Below, piece after piece: positions 24,601-38,035 of a stretch of DNA of 64,000 nt. The stretch is from NCBI GenBank assembly GCA_013397455.1, contig VYZB01000218.1, positions 787,278 to 851,277 of the forward strand, written 5' to 3'. A model generated the notes under the pieces. That model was not told the origin of the DNA, did not search any database, and saw nothing but the letters and a program-made list of their open reading frames with translations. This stretch comes from Crotophaga sulcirostris (taxonomy: Eukaryota; Chordata; Aves; Cuculiformes; Crotophagidae). A program made the position numbers and the translations under genes. The number at the start of each line of letters is the position of its first letter. Within the stretch, counting starts at the first letter, position 1.

Positions 24601-27600
24601 TTTAAGTCAATTATGTTAATCCATATAAAATTTGAGAGGAAAGTATGATTGACACCTTTGGAGCAGAGAGAGAAGTTAGCTAGGGAAGAAAAGTTAAGAT
24701 TTTTATTCATTGTGACACATTATCATGAGTGGAAGTGAGAGGTTACCAGAGGTGAGGGTGGGAGTAGATAGTAGTGTGCCAAAATAATCTGTGTCTGTGA
24801 TTTTGAGTATACATTGGAATGCTGGGCTGAGTTTCCAGATTCATCCTTTGGGACTCAACTGTCCATCACCCTTTGGGACTCAACTGTCCATCATCCTTGA
24901 GACTCAGGACTGAAGCAGGCAAGAGGTGGGATGGCGGTTTTGTGAACCACCTCCTACCACTAATAGCTGGGCATTTTTGCCCTTCACTTACCACATGAGT
25001 TCGTCCTCATGAGTGTAACACCCCTATTACTAGAACTGAGAAAGATGTGTTAGACCCCAGAGAGCGAGCGAAGTATCCCACTTGGCTTTTTTGCGATGTC
25101 TTGTGCTGTGATCAATACTGATCTCCGTTCGAGCCCCAGAATTTCTGACTGAGGAGGACTGCAGACTGGGGAAAAGACTGGCACTAGTTTGCTCTGTTTA
25201 TAAACTTCTCTCCAAAGAACTAGATGCCTCTGAGGAACCTGTGCTTCATCCTTTGGGAGCCAGAAATCATGAATTAAATAGTCTGAGGCTGTACCTGCAC
25301 ACAATAATAGTCCTGAGTCACTAGAAGTTAGGGAAACTGGGGATGCCACCTAAACATGAGGCTAATGACCACATACTGACATTTCAGTGGGTGTTGTTGG
25401 CTGGGTGGACACTGGATATGGCCTGTACTTGCACTCTGCAGCTCACAGTTCCACAGTGGACATCAAGATGAGTGGCAGCTGAAGTATCTACATACCTGTA
25501 AGCCAAGCAAGCCTAGGTTTCACCAGCCCTTGCAAAAGAGCACAGTGTTTAACCTGGATGGGAGGAATGTGAATGTGAGTTTTTTTGCAATGTAGATTAA
25601 TAACTAATGCCAAAAATAGCAAGATATCTTTCTATGCTGTACTTTCATAGCCAGTGTGGAAAACGTGAGTGTCTTCTTTACTCACAGCATGCGTCAAGTC
25701 TGTGGCTAGACTGTGGTATGTATTATGCAAATACATGAATAGTATTAGCACTACAAGAGTTTTTCAAGAACGGTGTAAATCACAAGACGGCTTGTTATGG
25801 CAAGCACAGTGTATTTGAGACTTTCTTATACGTCGTTATATGATAAAAATAAAAAGAATTTAATATATTTCCATTTCAGAGAGAGCCTTATTTATACATT
25901 TTTAATTGCTGCTATGAAAAATGGGGGAGAAAAATGTGAAAGTGAACAAAGCTGTAGGAGTTGGTGGAATCAATACATAGATCAGAGAATAGAAAAGCTC
26001 ATTAAATTCTGATGAATGAACGTGATTTTTGATGTAGATGCTTTGAATCTTGTTAACTTATCAAGTTTAACTTTTTGAGAGAGAAGCAAAATAAATAAAT
26101 GTGCATCGATATAAAATGGATCATCTATTGAAAATCCATCATATATTCTATGAAACAAGTAAGTAATCAGAAATTTGTTATTTGAAAGTGATTGCGAGAT
26201 GAATGATAAGAAATAAACAGCACTAAAATTCTGGTTGGCACCAAGAATTAAGGAAGTTGAGGCTGGTGTTTCTTCAGACAAATCCTTTTTGGACCCATAG
26301 AAGTGAATGTCTTGGAACATGGCTCTGCGTACAGAGGCAAAGGCACTAGAAGTTCTCATCAAATCGAGCTGGATGTATTCTTCACAGGTAACTGTACAGC
26401 CTAAGACAGTGACTGAAAGGAATGGAAATCTCACATGGCATGCTGGAGACTAGACCTTATGGTAGAGAAGACAAGGTAGCCATAATTCATTTCCTGGAAC
26501 AAAATGGCTGGGTACTTACTAGAAAACACGAATGCATGCTCGGACTTAAAATAATGATAACTGATAACAGAAGTTATGAGACACATTGGGAAGAAGGATA
26601 TTGGTTCAGTTTAGTTTGCCCCTTAAGTGTGTGAAAAACTTCCTGGAGTTGTGGGTTTTGTTGCTAGAGAAGTAGAAGCTTAGAAGGACTTACAAGACTA
26701 AGCAAGGCCATAATAACCCTAGTACCTCCATGGGAACTCTCCTGGGAACTCCAGTTTCTCAGAGAGTTGTGCTTAGCATTGGCACACAATTCACTGAATG
26801 AATAGACCTCTTCTGCTTCTTTTTTTGTTGTTTGGTTGGTTTTGGTTTTTGATTTTTTCTTTTCTTTAGAAAGACTTATCCTCTAGGGCTAAAAGGGCCA
26901 AGACACACAGAGAAGCAATTCAGTGATTCTCTATGATACCAGATGACAAAAGTATGTTTCCTTGGAATCCTTCACACTGGATTGAGGGAGTAGGGAGTGG
27001 GTGGGAATGTCCTTTTTTTTCTTCCCCACTGTGACTGAAGATTCTGAATAGCAATTTTCTGAATGAAGATTGAAGAGAAGATAACCCGTGATACAACCAG
27101 TCCTGAGATACAGAAAGGAACCATACAGTAAAGAGGTTAGGTTTTGCATTAGCTTAAGGAAATAAGGGATGCTCCTTTCTGAAAGCAGCTAAGCAGCATT
27201 TACTTATGCAAGAAAATAAGTATTCTCATCTGCCTATGCACTTAATGGATTATTCTTTTCTGGAAATAAAGGCATAATTAAGCAAAGGAGGAAAAAGCTG
27301 GGACTACGGATATCCGAGATCAAAGCCACCATTCACCCAGCGTTACTGGGATAATCCTCCTTCTGCCCAATCTTGCCAGGCTGTCACAGAGCAGCATGAA
27401 GTATGTTGGAGTTGGAAGCAGAAGATGACATCATGCACAGGGCTGGAAATTGAACCTCTGGTCCTTCTGTGATGGGTGTGAGCTGGACTTTAATTCTCAT
27501 TCACAAAGGCATTTGCCATCCTAGTCATAAATTTGGACTTTTTTAAGTGGGAAAAGCAAAACATTCTCTTTTCAAAGTTACTGCTTTCTTTATTTTGCAC

Positions 27601-27640
27601 TCAGGTTACCCCTAATCCTGTGCTTTTTGCTAACCTGCTA
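18650..27640. other. Unique AT-rich sequence, no gene recognised
   Basis: Nine kilobases without a recognised element. Contents seen: a T-run followed by CTTTCTTCC near 20198-20225, a 25-bp tandem repeat at 24841-24909, and a T/G-rich tract at about 26818-26872. The longest frame (minus strand, 25982-26434, 150 codons) has no recognised domain, and frames of this length are expected once or so by chance in an AT-rich 64-kb window. Confidence 0.55.
24841..24909 (+). repeat. 25-bp tandem repeat, about 2.7 copies
   Basis: TCATCCTTTGGGACTCAACT followed by GTCCA occupies 24841-24865 and recurs at 24866-24890 with one change (T to C at the fourth base). A partial, diverged third copy follows. Confidence 0.9.
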
Positions 27641-27990
27641 TTGCTCCGGGGAGATCTCATAGTGGCCTTCCAGTACCTGAAGGGGCTGCAGGAAAGCTGG
27701 GGAGGGACTTTTTACAAGGGCAAGTAGCGATAGGATGAGGGGGAATGGCTTTAAGTTGGAAAGGGGAAGATTTAGCTTAGACATTAGGAAGAAATTCTTC
27801 TTGACGAGGTCAGTGAGGTACTGGTACAGGTTTCCCAGGGAAGCTGTGGGTGCCCCCTCCCTGGAAGTGTTCAGGACCAGGTTGGATGGGGCCTTGAGCA
27901 GCCTGGTCTAGAGTCCCTGCCCATGGTAGGGAGGTTGGAACTGGATGATCTTTAAGGTCCCTTCCAACCCAAACCATTCTATGATTCTAT
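27641..27990 (+). mobile_element. CR1 LINE, 5'-truncated 3' end
   Basis: A G+C-rich stretch matching CR1: GATCTCATAGTGGCCTTCCA, AGCTGGGGAGGGACTTTTTA, the ATTAGGAAGAAATTCTTC block, CCCTGGAAGTGTTCAGGACC, and the terminal GGTCCCTTCCAACCCAAACC. It ends with ATTCTATG plus ATTCTAT at 27976-27990. The CAAACC-type end before the tail marks a third CR1 subfamily in this window. The C-terminal ORF2 remnant is not open over any useful length. Confidence 0.95.
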
Positions 27991-29129
27991 ATAAAAAATA
28001 TAAATTGATGGATTTGACTGGAGTTGGCAACTTCCTAATTAGCATCTCGTTTACTGATATTAATTAACCACAATTTCCTTAATTGCTGGTGATAATTTAG
28101 AACAAATATGTTTCATTGTTTTTCAGAGTGACACATTCTTCATACTGTCCTGTGTTGAAAGTTGTGAGATTTAATATTATTCAATTATCAGATTGAATTC
28201 TTCCACTTACATTTACTTAAATCTCATGTTCTCCAATAACTGAAGTGAATTCCCTTGATATCAAACCCAGATTAGTCAAATATGAGAGCAAAGATGAGAC
28301 CTTCAGGCTAACTGCAAGTATCCTATGTCCTGCTGTTCAGCATTTGCCGAGAACATTAAAGGTGTGTCAAGTGAGTAGTGCTAGCTCATTCGCTAATTTT
28401 AGTCTAGGTAAAAGTGGTGATTGACACAAATCACTGCATTAAATGCAACTAGCTGGATGCCTCAGTGGTCAGCGTTGTCTGTGTCATATTTAAAAAATAC
28501 CTTCAAAGTCTAAAATACTTTCTTGATTTAAAAGTCATATCCCGTTGGTCTTTACTGGAGACACGACATATTGTAGATACGCATGTGGTCAGCACAATTC
28601 AGCAAGAAGCTGAGAGAGAAAACTCTCTTCTAAACACAGTCTGTGAGGCTGCTGTTTTTGTCTTTAGCACAAATGAGAGGTTACTGAGGCTTATGTCATT
28701 TATGATGGTCAAAGATGGCCTCAGAGATTGGGTTAACTGTTACATAAGATGCCTTTCCCTTTTTCCTCTACATGTGGCTCTGGATTCACGCAGAGTGAAC
28801 TTGTTAGTGGCTTAAATATGAAGTAATCAGTTGCACAGGAAACTAAAATTTAAATACTGGGGAACTCTTACGCAGCATTAAGATCTGTAGCTTCTCTAGC
28901 TGCTCCATTTTACATAACATGTTTGGTAAAAACTTAAGAGTGACTGAATTAAAACAAATTCAAGCTTCCTAGCCCATAAACTGTTTCCAGTGTTGGTCAA
29001 AACCCGGTGTCCAGGGAAGTGAATAAGGAAATGAGTGCATGTATCACTTTGCCCCTTTTTCTCCTGCCATGACTGTGTAGACCTCTAGCATATTCCCCTT
29101 AACCATTCCTTTACAATTCTGAAGAGATC
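27991..29129. other. Unique AT-rich sequence, no gene recognised
   Basis: It contains a 116-codon plus-strand frame at 28465-28815 without recognised domains or splice support. No repeat was recognised. Confidence 0.5.
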
Positions 29130-29560
29130 TAACGAACTACTTCTCATTCTTCTTGTAGAGGCCATTGCTTGTTTTTGACAACTCCTCTTGTCCTTCAACA
29201 CTTCTCTAGTTGCGTTCTATCTCTTTGGACATACGAGGACCAAAATGCACCAAGCAAACTATGCTGATTTTAGGGGCATGAAAACATTCATAATTTTTTT
29301 TTTCTATGTCATTCTTAATTAATTTTGACATTGACTTGCTGCTTTGGTAGATACTGAACCATTTTTTCCATGGAATTGTCTACGATAAATTGAACATTTT
29401 TCTCTTGTGTTTTTAACAGAACTCATCATTTTAAGCACAGAGTTACAACAGATGGTTTTTTTAACACATACATTCCTTGAATGTAGAATTCCATATAGTG
29501 AATTTCATCTGCCTTTTTATTTACCATCACTCGACTTTATAAGGTTCTTCTGCCAATCTT
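29130..29560 (-). mobile_element. Ancient CR1/L3-type LINE relic
   Basis: The plus strand shows, in order and diverged, blocks I associate with reverse-complemented old amniote CR1/L3 elements. A TTCTCTAGTT...TCTTTGGACAT block is followed by ACGAGGACCAAAATGCACC. A poly-T patch then leads to TGACTT-like repeats and TGAATTTCATCTGCC. The many substitutions and absence of any open frame imply great age. Both limits are approximate. Confidence 0.6.
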
Positions 29561-32500
29561 GACAGCTAATGCTTATCATTGGAGATGCTGTTTAGCCTTT
29601 GTAAACTCCTTTGTTGAAGCTGCTTGGCGTGTTCTTGATGTATGCCCACATTTATGGTCAGACAGCAATAGCTGGATAGTAGGCAACTCTGTAGAAAAAA
29701 GACTTTTAACAGTGGAGGAAAGTGTGTAGCAGAGCTGTGCTGCACTTCTCCCCATCTTTGGTTGTGGGCATCATTGGGCCCACTTATCTATATGACCATC
29801 TACCAGCTTTTGTGTCTCTCATGGTAGAAGCTGGGATGAAGCTGAGGGAAAGAGATTATAATGAGGTCCAGTGAACTTCTTTTGTCCCACTGTGATACTG
29901 GCTACAGCAGGGAAATTGCCTCTACATATTTACATGACTCCAGAGTTCTTTCTGTTATTTGCTTGTTTTCATCCTCATGGCTAGGCTCAGGAACAGTATA
30001 AACCTTTTTAAAGTGCCAAGTTAATTAAAAGACCATAGGTTTCTATACATCTAGGAATATATATACATAGGTTTTGATACATGTAGTGCTTCAAAAAGTA
30101 AGCATTTGTCCTGCAACAGATTTTAATATCCATTCCCATAGCTATCACAAGGAAGATAAGACAGGAACATGACCTTCCAAATGGCAAATCAACTTGCTCA
30201 CATTTCAGCCTTGAACATTCATGAATATTTTCTTCCTTGTTTCTTTGAAGAGTTTTGACATTTACTTAAGTAATTGCTGTCATCTCTAATAGGCTGCCCA
30301 TATTTTGTCCTTTTGTAAATCCTTTTCTGGTATTATTTATGCCTTTGTTTCATCATAGCTCTTTGAGCCAGGCTTTATCGTGTCTGCCAGGTGTACTGTG
30401 CACACACACATTCTGAATTAATCTCCCTAGTCTGTCAGAGTGTAAGAAAGTTCATTTATTCAAAGGAGGCAAGAGGAGTGAGGGGATTTCAGCCTGAGAT
30501 GCCCTGGTCTTGGTTGTCTTTGTGAGTTACTTACACTGGACAAAATGCAGCTTTCCATGTGAATAGTTTCAGTGCAAGCAAAGACAATGTCAGACACGAG
30601 TAGCCTCGAGTCAAATCCTTTGCCATCAACACGCCTCAAAACAAGCTGATTAATTCTTCAAAATCTTTTATTCCCAGAGCTTTCCTGCTCTGCACATACT
30701 TCCATCACGCAAAATCTCTTAGCAATGTCCTTTCCCATTACAAGTGAGATGGCAGCCCTGGTTCTGAAGCTGGGCACTTTGCTCTGCAATCCATCTCATA
30801 CTTGCATAAGTAAATGTTTCCTGAGAGAAGTTCAGTGTTAGGTTTCCACAGCTAAGCAAGTAGATTTACAGATACAAAATGATGTGAACAGCAGTGCAGT
30901 TGCATGAGCCTTCTCCTTTGTGGGTATGGGTCATCTGACCATGTACTGGAAGGCTGACTGACTGGGAAAGTTTGGATTATCATGTGGAGGCTGAGCATCC
31001 TGCTGATGAACTGGGAACAGAGCCCTGATGCATTGATGTTAATCAGTCAATATTCACATTTAAATAATCAAGAGTGCAGAATAAAGTTAGAAAGGAGATG
31101 AAAGAAAACAGGACAGTCTTCTTCAAGGTAGGCTCGTCTGGATTCAGTGTGATTCCTCCAGTTATTTGGAAGAACCTAATTCTTAAATTAGAACAAAGAG
31201 TGTCATTCGGTGACTGTTTTCCATTTGGAAATGAGAGGCAAAAAAAGAACCAGGAGGGAACTAATTATATGTGTATGCTGAATAAGCCAAAGTTACTGTG
31301 TAAGTTTCAAAACTGTCAAAGAAATATATGAAGCAAAGCTACCCACACAAATTGGTGAAGACAGTCCTGAGCAGATTTTGCCAGTGCACAGAGGAGGCTA
31401 TGTAAGAACTCTTAGATCCTGCTGAGAAGGAAGGTCTGTGGAAATGCTTTGAAGGCAGCTAATGAATACAGTCAGGAAGAAGCAACTAGGAGATGCTAGG
31501 AAAGCCTTCATGAGTGCTGAGAAGAATCACACCAGATATCCATTACCACAGGCTCCCTCTTTGATGTGTGTTTTGGACAAAGCATTGGGAGAGGTGAAAA
31601 TACAAGTAAAGAAGAGAACTCCAGGAAAAAAAAAAAGTTGTTTCTTATTCTATATAATAACAAAGATTATTTCAGTTTAAGTTAGCCACTCCAAAGTTTA
31701 TAATTTCTATCTTCAGCTGGTATAAGTTAACTGACTGCGATGCCAATAGATGTCCTGAAAGGTGTAGTGATACTGTCCATGATATCTTTTGAGTTTGATT
31801 GCAGTGTAACTTCAAACCCAGTATTCTGGGGGAATTTCAACTGAGGAACAACAAAAAAAATATTTTAATCACCAAGATATGTAACGAAGGACATTATATG
31901 TCAGACACCCTTGTCAGATTCTCAGTTGAGAAACAATAAGCATGGAAAAATGAATGAGTGAACTTCTGACAAGTCATATTTCCCATTTTTAAAAAGCTAG
32001 GAAAACACGATATTATTCTTAAAAGTGAGACAGGATGATCCACAAAGAGATGCATTTAACTTTTTAATGTCTGTCTGTAGCTTTTAAATATTTGTTTTCC
32101 AGTGAACAGCTTTGTAATTCCTTACCCTTTGAAATACCTAATCTGCCCACTGGATGACCTGCCCTGGAAAAGTTTATTCCTTGTTGGTGTGTTGAGCTTT
32201 GTCTTTCTGCTTGTACATCACCGACTTGGGTGAAGCTCTCTCGTGGCCTACTGGCAGGCGGCCTTGCAAGCCCTGAGCCACCTGAGTGACCACCCTCAAG
32301 AAGCGAGCGTGAGAGGTTTTTGCAGGAGAATGCAGAGGATTTTTTTTTAAGCTAGCATCGGTGTGTTGCCTTGTGTGAAAGAAGAGCAACCTGGCCTCAG
32401 TCACCTGCCAAGGAAGGAAGAGGGCAGGACAGCAAGCTAGCATGGTCATACAAGAAAACCTCCTGTTTCTCCTCTCTGTTGAAGTGGCTGTAAAAACCTC

Positions 32501-35500
32501 TGCCAGCTTGTGGAACAAGAGGGAGGATTTATTTCTCTGTATGCATGGTATACACAGGAAAGAAGTTATATCAGGAGCATGCAATAGGAATCAGTCTGGA
32601 GGAGAGAGTGTAGGTCAGCTTTGTTTCTGCTCTGGAAATTGCAATGAGGAAAACCATTTTAAAATTTTCCTGGTATTCTTCTATTACCTGTGGTGAATCT
32701 TTTAGTCTCATTTTCCATGATGTTCTTTCTTGCTTTTTGTTTGTTACTGTGAATATTGCACTAGCATTTAAAAATACAGAAAAAGAATAATAGCTTGATT
32801 TCTTCTGTGTTATGGTGGCTGAATGGTCTGGGTAGGTGTGTTTAAATTCCTTTTCTTGGTTCTGTTTGCCTACTGTGTACCTTCAAGAAGGTCTTGGGTA
32901 ACTACTGAAGAAAATAAGCTTATAACAATATTTACTGAGAAGCCTTTTGGTTCTTAACTTCTAATTTCAGATAATTTTTTTTTTAATTTTTTTTGTTTTC
33001 CTTTTCTGTAAATACATGTGATTAATTTTTTTTTTCTGTCATAAGCATTTATGGAAAATGAACTTACTTGCTCAGACATTCACTTAAAACAAATTTAAAT
33101 TCTTTCTCCATGAGCAATTTTCTCATCAGATAATCATCAGACTTGGCACCTCTGTTCTCTGAAACCTTACGATCTGTTCACTCATAAACCTGTCCCTGTG
33201 GCTCAGCCATGTTCTGAGCTCTGAGTTTATTTACCAAACAGACCAAACACAGATTTCATTCTCTCTGTGACAGAGCTCATATCAGATACTGTGCTGTGCA
33301 GTAGGTTAACAGATCTTGTGTGCAAGAAGAAATGGAGAGGATTTCTTTTTTATTTTACTGTTCTATGTTGAGGACATGCAACTGCTGCCATCTTCAAAGG
33401 CTCAAGACAATTTGTGAGTTAATAGACCAGACATGATTGCACTAAAGCAATTTCATTCTAAGTTTATGGAAGTAAGCCATAGTGGCAGGTTTATGAACCA
33501 AGAGATCATAAGGTTGCAGTGAACTGAGGTTACAAGTTTGATGTTTCTGTGCTGAGAAAATTGCTCGGCTTCCAGAGGAACCGATATTATAGCTGTGACA
33601 ATCTTGTTATTTTTATTATTTCTGTACTTTTCATTGCTGTAGGTTCTAAGTCATCAGGGCTTGTAAACAGAAACATATAAGAATAACATAACAGAAAAAA
33701 TAAGAAAGCTTATTGGGACTGAACCATGGTTTAGAGCGAAAAAAACTCTTGCACTCCTCTTGTATCCTCTCCTCAGTTTTGTCTGTAATGCCTGGGAATG
33801 GAAGGGTCTCCCTTTAGAGGGTACAGTCTCTGCTGGTTTGTGCTTTGCTCTGTGTTTAAGCAGCCTTCAGACACTTGACTGAGCAGCCAGGTACATCTCC
33901 TGAGTTTTGCATAATAACCATGTGGTGCTCCTGGACTCCCAGCGCAGCCTGTGTATTTTCCTCACGATGCTTTTCTTCAAAAAGGGCAAGAAATGTGACC
34001 TGTTGTAAGGAAATACAAATAAAGTGATTATACTCTTTGCTACATTGTGAGAAAGGTTACTTGCTGGGGCTGATTGACACGTTCACATCATTCTGATGAC
34101 AACAAGCAACTGCAAGCCTATCTAGGTAAGCATGGCTGACAGCTCCTTTGTGTTTCTGGAAGAGAGCAAACCCACCAGAGCTTGCTCGTGACTGTAGCAC
34201 ATCATCGCTGTGAAAGAAGTGCAAACTCACAGCTCAGTTTCACCCTTACCTGTGTAATGCCTGTCTGCAGGTCGTGAGGATGCAGCCCTTTACATGAAAT
34301 CTGTTCGGATCCCTAGATATACATGTGCTGATGGTGACTGAGTGTGAATGCCAGAAAAGTTTGTTTCTTCTTGGTTTGTTTGATGCTACTTAGAGGCAGA
34401 GCCGTTAGAGCTATGTGTAATTACAATATAATATAAGATATAACTGCAATACCAGTAGCTCTGCTTTTTGGATGAGTGTTCATTAATTACTGCTTAGAGT
34501 TACTTGGAGCCACACTTTGTTGTGTCTCATGCAGAAAATGGTTCACTTAGAAAGGTGAGTGGCTGCTGCACTTGTCTGATGTTGGGCTATGCATATTGAT
34601 TCTGTTAGTGTTGACACATAGTTCATGCTGTTACCAAAATAAAATGGATTTTAAAGTGCTGATGTTTTTTTCACATATAATTGAAATATTTTGGAAAACA
34701 ACAAAAAATTATACTAAAAGCTTCTAGCTCCTCAAATTGAAAGTAATTCTGTGATGACTCATGGAATAGTTTCATTACCTTAAATTTCCATTCCTCTGTA
34801 GATGATTCCTTTTTTTATACTGCATATAACCAGAAGCGAGAGTCACCTTTCTGGGGAGAGAGGGATTTTTTCATCATGGATGTTGATTTTCTGAAAATGA
34901 AGTTGAGCCAGCAAAGGTAGCCAGTAAGGGAGAACTAGGACAGCAGATGACTGAAATACAATTTCTCTGAACTAGACGAACAGTATTTCCAGTTCAGTAT
35001 TGCTATTATTTCTCTATTAAGTGGAAATATACATTTTGTCAAAACCCTGTTGGGTACTGAAAACAGATGCATCAGAAATTTTCAGCCCCACACACCTGCA
35101 CAGATTTATCCACTCATAACCTTTTTAAATTCCAGACTCACAACACAACTTGTTACTTTCTTCTTCTCTCCACTCCCTCCACCTGCTCACCTTTTAAAAC
35201 CTCTCCCATTGTTATAATGTGTTATTGGAGGGATTCCCTTCTCAGGAAAACCATGGGATTTGAAAGGGCATGCATACACACTATGGCAGATTTGAATTTA
35301 TGCTCAGAGATTTAATTACCAATTCTAGCTTCCTATCTAAACTTTATTTGTTTAATGATTTATCACTTTCAGACTGCTCAGTGCAAAGATTTCTAAAATA
35401 AACTGAAAAAAAAAAAACGAATTCTCTAAAATTCTCTAACAGTTGTGTCTGAATAAATAAAAAAACATTAAAATTAAGCATTTCAGGTACCAGTAATGAT

Positions 35501-37833
35501 TATTTTCACAACCCTGAGATTAATAAATCAAGAAAAGTTCAGTGAATAAACTTTTCAGTCTTAAAACTGTCCAACATTTAATATACAATAACCCACGTCA
35601 AGCACATGTGTTAGAAATCAGCTACCATTTCTTAATTTTAAACTTCTAAGTGTTTCCAATAAACAGAGCTTGCACTAGAAGCTAAATCTCTCTTCTTTGG
35701 TCATCTGAGTGGCTAACAGAAATGTCACTGAATTTTGCATGATCTTGAGCCCCTCAGTAAGGCACTGCCCACATTGTTCAACTTAAACAAGCTTAGACAT
35801 GGTTCAGTTCCTCTGAGTGCTGGGCTTAGGCATACCAACAGCATGTTTGCATCAGTATGTAGTGCATGGAAAATGTTGTGATGTATAAATAAATGTCACA
35901 ATAATTCAAGAAAGATTTCTCTGCTCTAAAAATTCTAATTTGAGAAAAGAACACTGAGAGGTGGTTGGGTCAACTGGTTAGCATTTGAAAAAACTCAGAA
36001 GTAAACTGGTTGTGGTGGCTTTATCAATTGTGTCCTCTTAGCCCAACAGAGGCATCATGACTGTGTAGGTGGATTTGACCTTTCTCAGTTTTGAAGACAA
36101 AAGTCTTGGCTTACACCAGGTTCAAGATGGGTCGTTGAAAAACAGCTTCTGTCCTTCCCACAGCTGTACATTGTATTTTTTTCACTTTTGACTTCACTTT
36201 TGGCGTCCATAGGAGCGCAGGCCACAAGTCTGTTGCATCTACAGCATCTACATTTGGTCATATAAGCTTTGGTGTCTGACCCTGAGCTGAACTCCACTCC
36301 TGCTGCTTTGAAAGGCTGTAAAACTAAAGCCTGCCAACAAATACAAGATATTAGCCTATGCTGCATTTTGTCATAAAACATTAGTGATGTAAGTAACTTA
36401 AATCTGAAAAAGAGCAGTAGATGTATTATAGTTACATTGGAGACAGATCCACTTAGAGTAATGAGATAATCTTTCACACTTCAGGGCTTAACTGATTCTT
36501 TTTGATCAGTTTCTTAAGGGCATTACAAGATGTGGTTGCTTAAAATAGCAGGGGATAGGATTCACTGATCAATCTTTGGCTCCATTGATTAAGACCCAGG
36601 GCCTGAAAGATTATTCTGTCCATGATGAAGTAATATCTTTAATTGTCCATGACAGACCATTTTTGCAGCATTCTCTGAAACATGTGGCACTCACAACTCT
36701 TGGAAATATGATACTGAAGTTGATCAACCACAGCTCTGGTAGACTTGACCATCCCGACACGCTGTGTTCAAACAGCCAGTTCCACTACACAGTCTTGATT
36801 ATCCTCTAATCTTTAGGTACAATAAGCAAGATAAAGTAAGCATCTTATTTCTGAAATGCTGATGCATAAGCCGGGGTTTTGTGGGAAGGCCGAGGGACCT
36901 CATTCTGACTCATGACCTTTTTCTCTCTGATGCTTTAACACAAGCAGCTGTCTGCACCACTGGTGCACCATTCTGCCCTTTGCTTATTTTTTGCTCATCT
37001 GCAGATGTTTCTTTTCCTTTCTTTTCCTGTGGGGCAGTAAAGCATGAATATGTAGTACTCCTGCTCAAGAGACATGTTAACAAAGTTCTAGTTTACAGGT
37101 GAGTTCACTTAAAGTTTACATGCCCTTCAGCTCTAATGGCTGTGTGCCACAAACCTTATGATATTTACGAGGACCACTCTCAGAGGATCTTGCTATTTCA
37201 GTTCAAGTTCCTTTTCTTCTTGGAGTTGTCAAGTTGCCAATTGAACTTTGGTTATTGAAGGTACAGACAGAAACTGAGCACACATTAAACTTACTTGAAG
37301 AAATGTAGGTGTTCTTGAAAAACAACAGTTTTACTTCCATACTGTAGACCTTAATATTTCATGAGACAATTACGGACCCAAATAAGGCATAACTGAAGGC
37401 AGTGACACCTCTGATGTGCACAGCAACTATGAGAAGGGTGGCGTTTCAGCTTGGGGGAAAGGACTCAATTTCCACTTGCACAAAAGCAGAGGAGAAAGAA
37501 AAACAAGGTCTTAAGTTGTGGTTGAGGACAGATCATAAATCAGGGTTGGAGGTGGGGGCAGGAAAGACAATAGGAAAAAGGTGATCTTTTCAACATCCTT
37601 ACATCTCCAACATATTCTGAGACAAGTGCTGTCAGAGAGCTTTCCTGATGGATGGATGGAGAGATAGGGTTTTTTCTGTTTGCCTCTCTTACTCTTCTAA
37701 ATGCTCTTAGATTAATAATATTGTTAAGGATAAAATAAAATTTGATTTTTACCCTGTATTTCAACAGCATAAGGGTTAGATGTTTTTGTTGTTATTTTTT
37801 TACTACTATTTTCCTAGTTGTAGAATTGACAGA
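29561..37833. other. Unique AT-rich sequence, no gene recognised
   Basis: No element was recognised over 8 kb. T-rich runs occur at about 32974-33030. A more CpG-containing patch at 32215-32310 is far too short for a CpG island. A cysteine-rich minus-strand frame lies at 36085-36477. Other frames are short and unremarkable. Confidence 0.5.
36085..36477 (-). other. Unassigned cysteine-rich open frame (130 codons)
   Basis: The minus-strand frame has a hydrophobic, AT-coded N-terminal half that looks random, and a C-terminal half with the cluster TKCRCCRCNRLVAC, then YSCGKDRSC and a final DFCLQN. The Cys spacing (CxCCxC) is unusual for chance translation. The family is not recognised. It could be the decayed coding end of a retroelement, since short basic Cys clusters occur there, but neither an LTR nor a CR1 tail was found beside it. 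No usable splice signal was identified. Confidence 0.2.
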
Positions 37834-38035
37834 ACCACAGAGTCATAGGATGACTGAGACAGGGAGGCATCTGTGGAGGTCATCTGGTCCAACCCACCTG
37901 CTCAAGAGGAACCAACTACTGCCCAAGATCATGTCCAGATAGCTGTTGAATATCTTCAAGGATGGAGAGTCTCACTTGTTCTCACTCTCACTCACACTGC
38001 AAACTCACTTTATTCAGTTCTCACGTTAAGAAGAA
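37834..38035 (-). mobile_element. CR1 LINE 3' end, inverted
   Basis: Read on the plus strand, this is a reverse-complemented CR1 3' end: CCACAGAGTCATAGGATGAC, GGTCATCTGGTCCAACCC, CTGCTCAAGAGGAACCAACT, then GTTGAATATCTTCAAGGATG and TCACGTTAAGAAGAAAAT. The tail repeat at the plus-strand left edge is degraded. The element is clearly older than those at 6.9 and 27.6 kb. Confidence 0.85.

Noticed and set aside
25982..26434. Longest minus-strand ATG frame, 150 codons
   Set aside because: No recognised domain, no splice or promoter support, AT-driven residue composition. A rough estimate gives about one such frame by chance in this window.
32174..32584. 136-codon minus-strand frame
   Set aside because: It lies in a locally G+C-rich patch with an overlapping plus-strand frame. 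No motif or known family.
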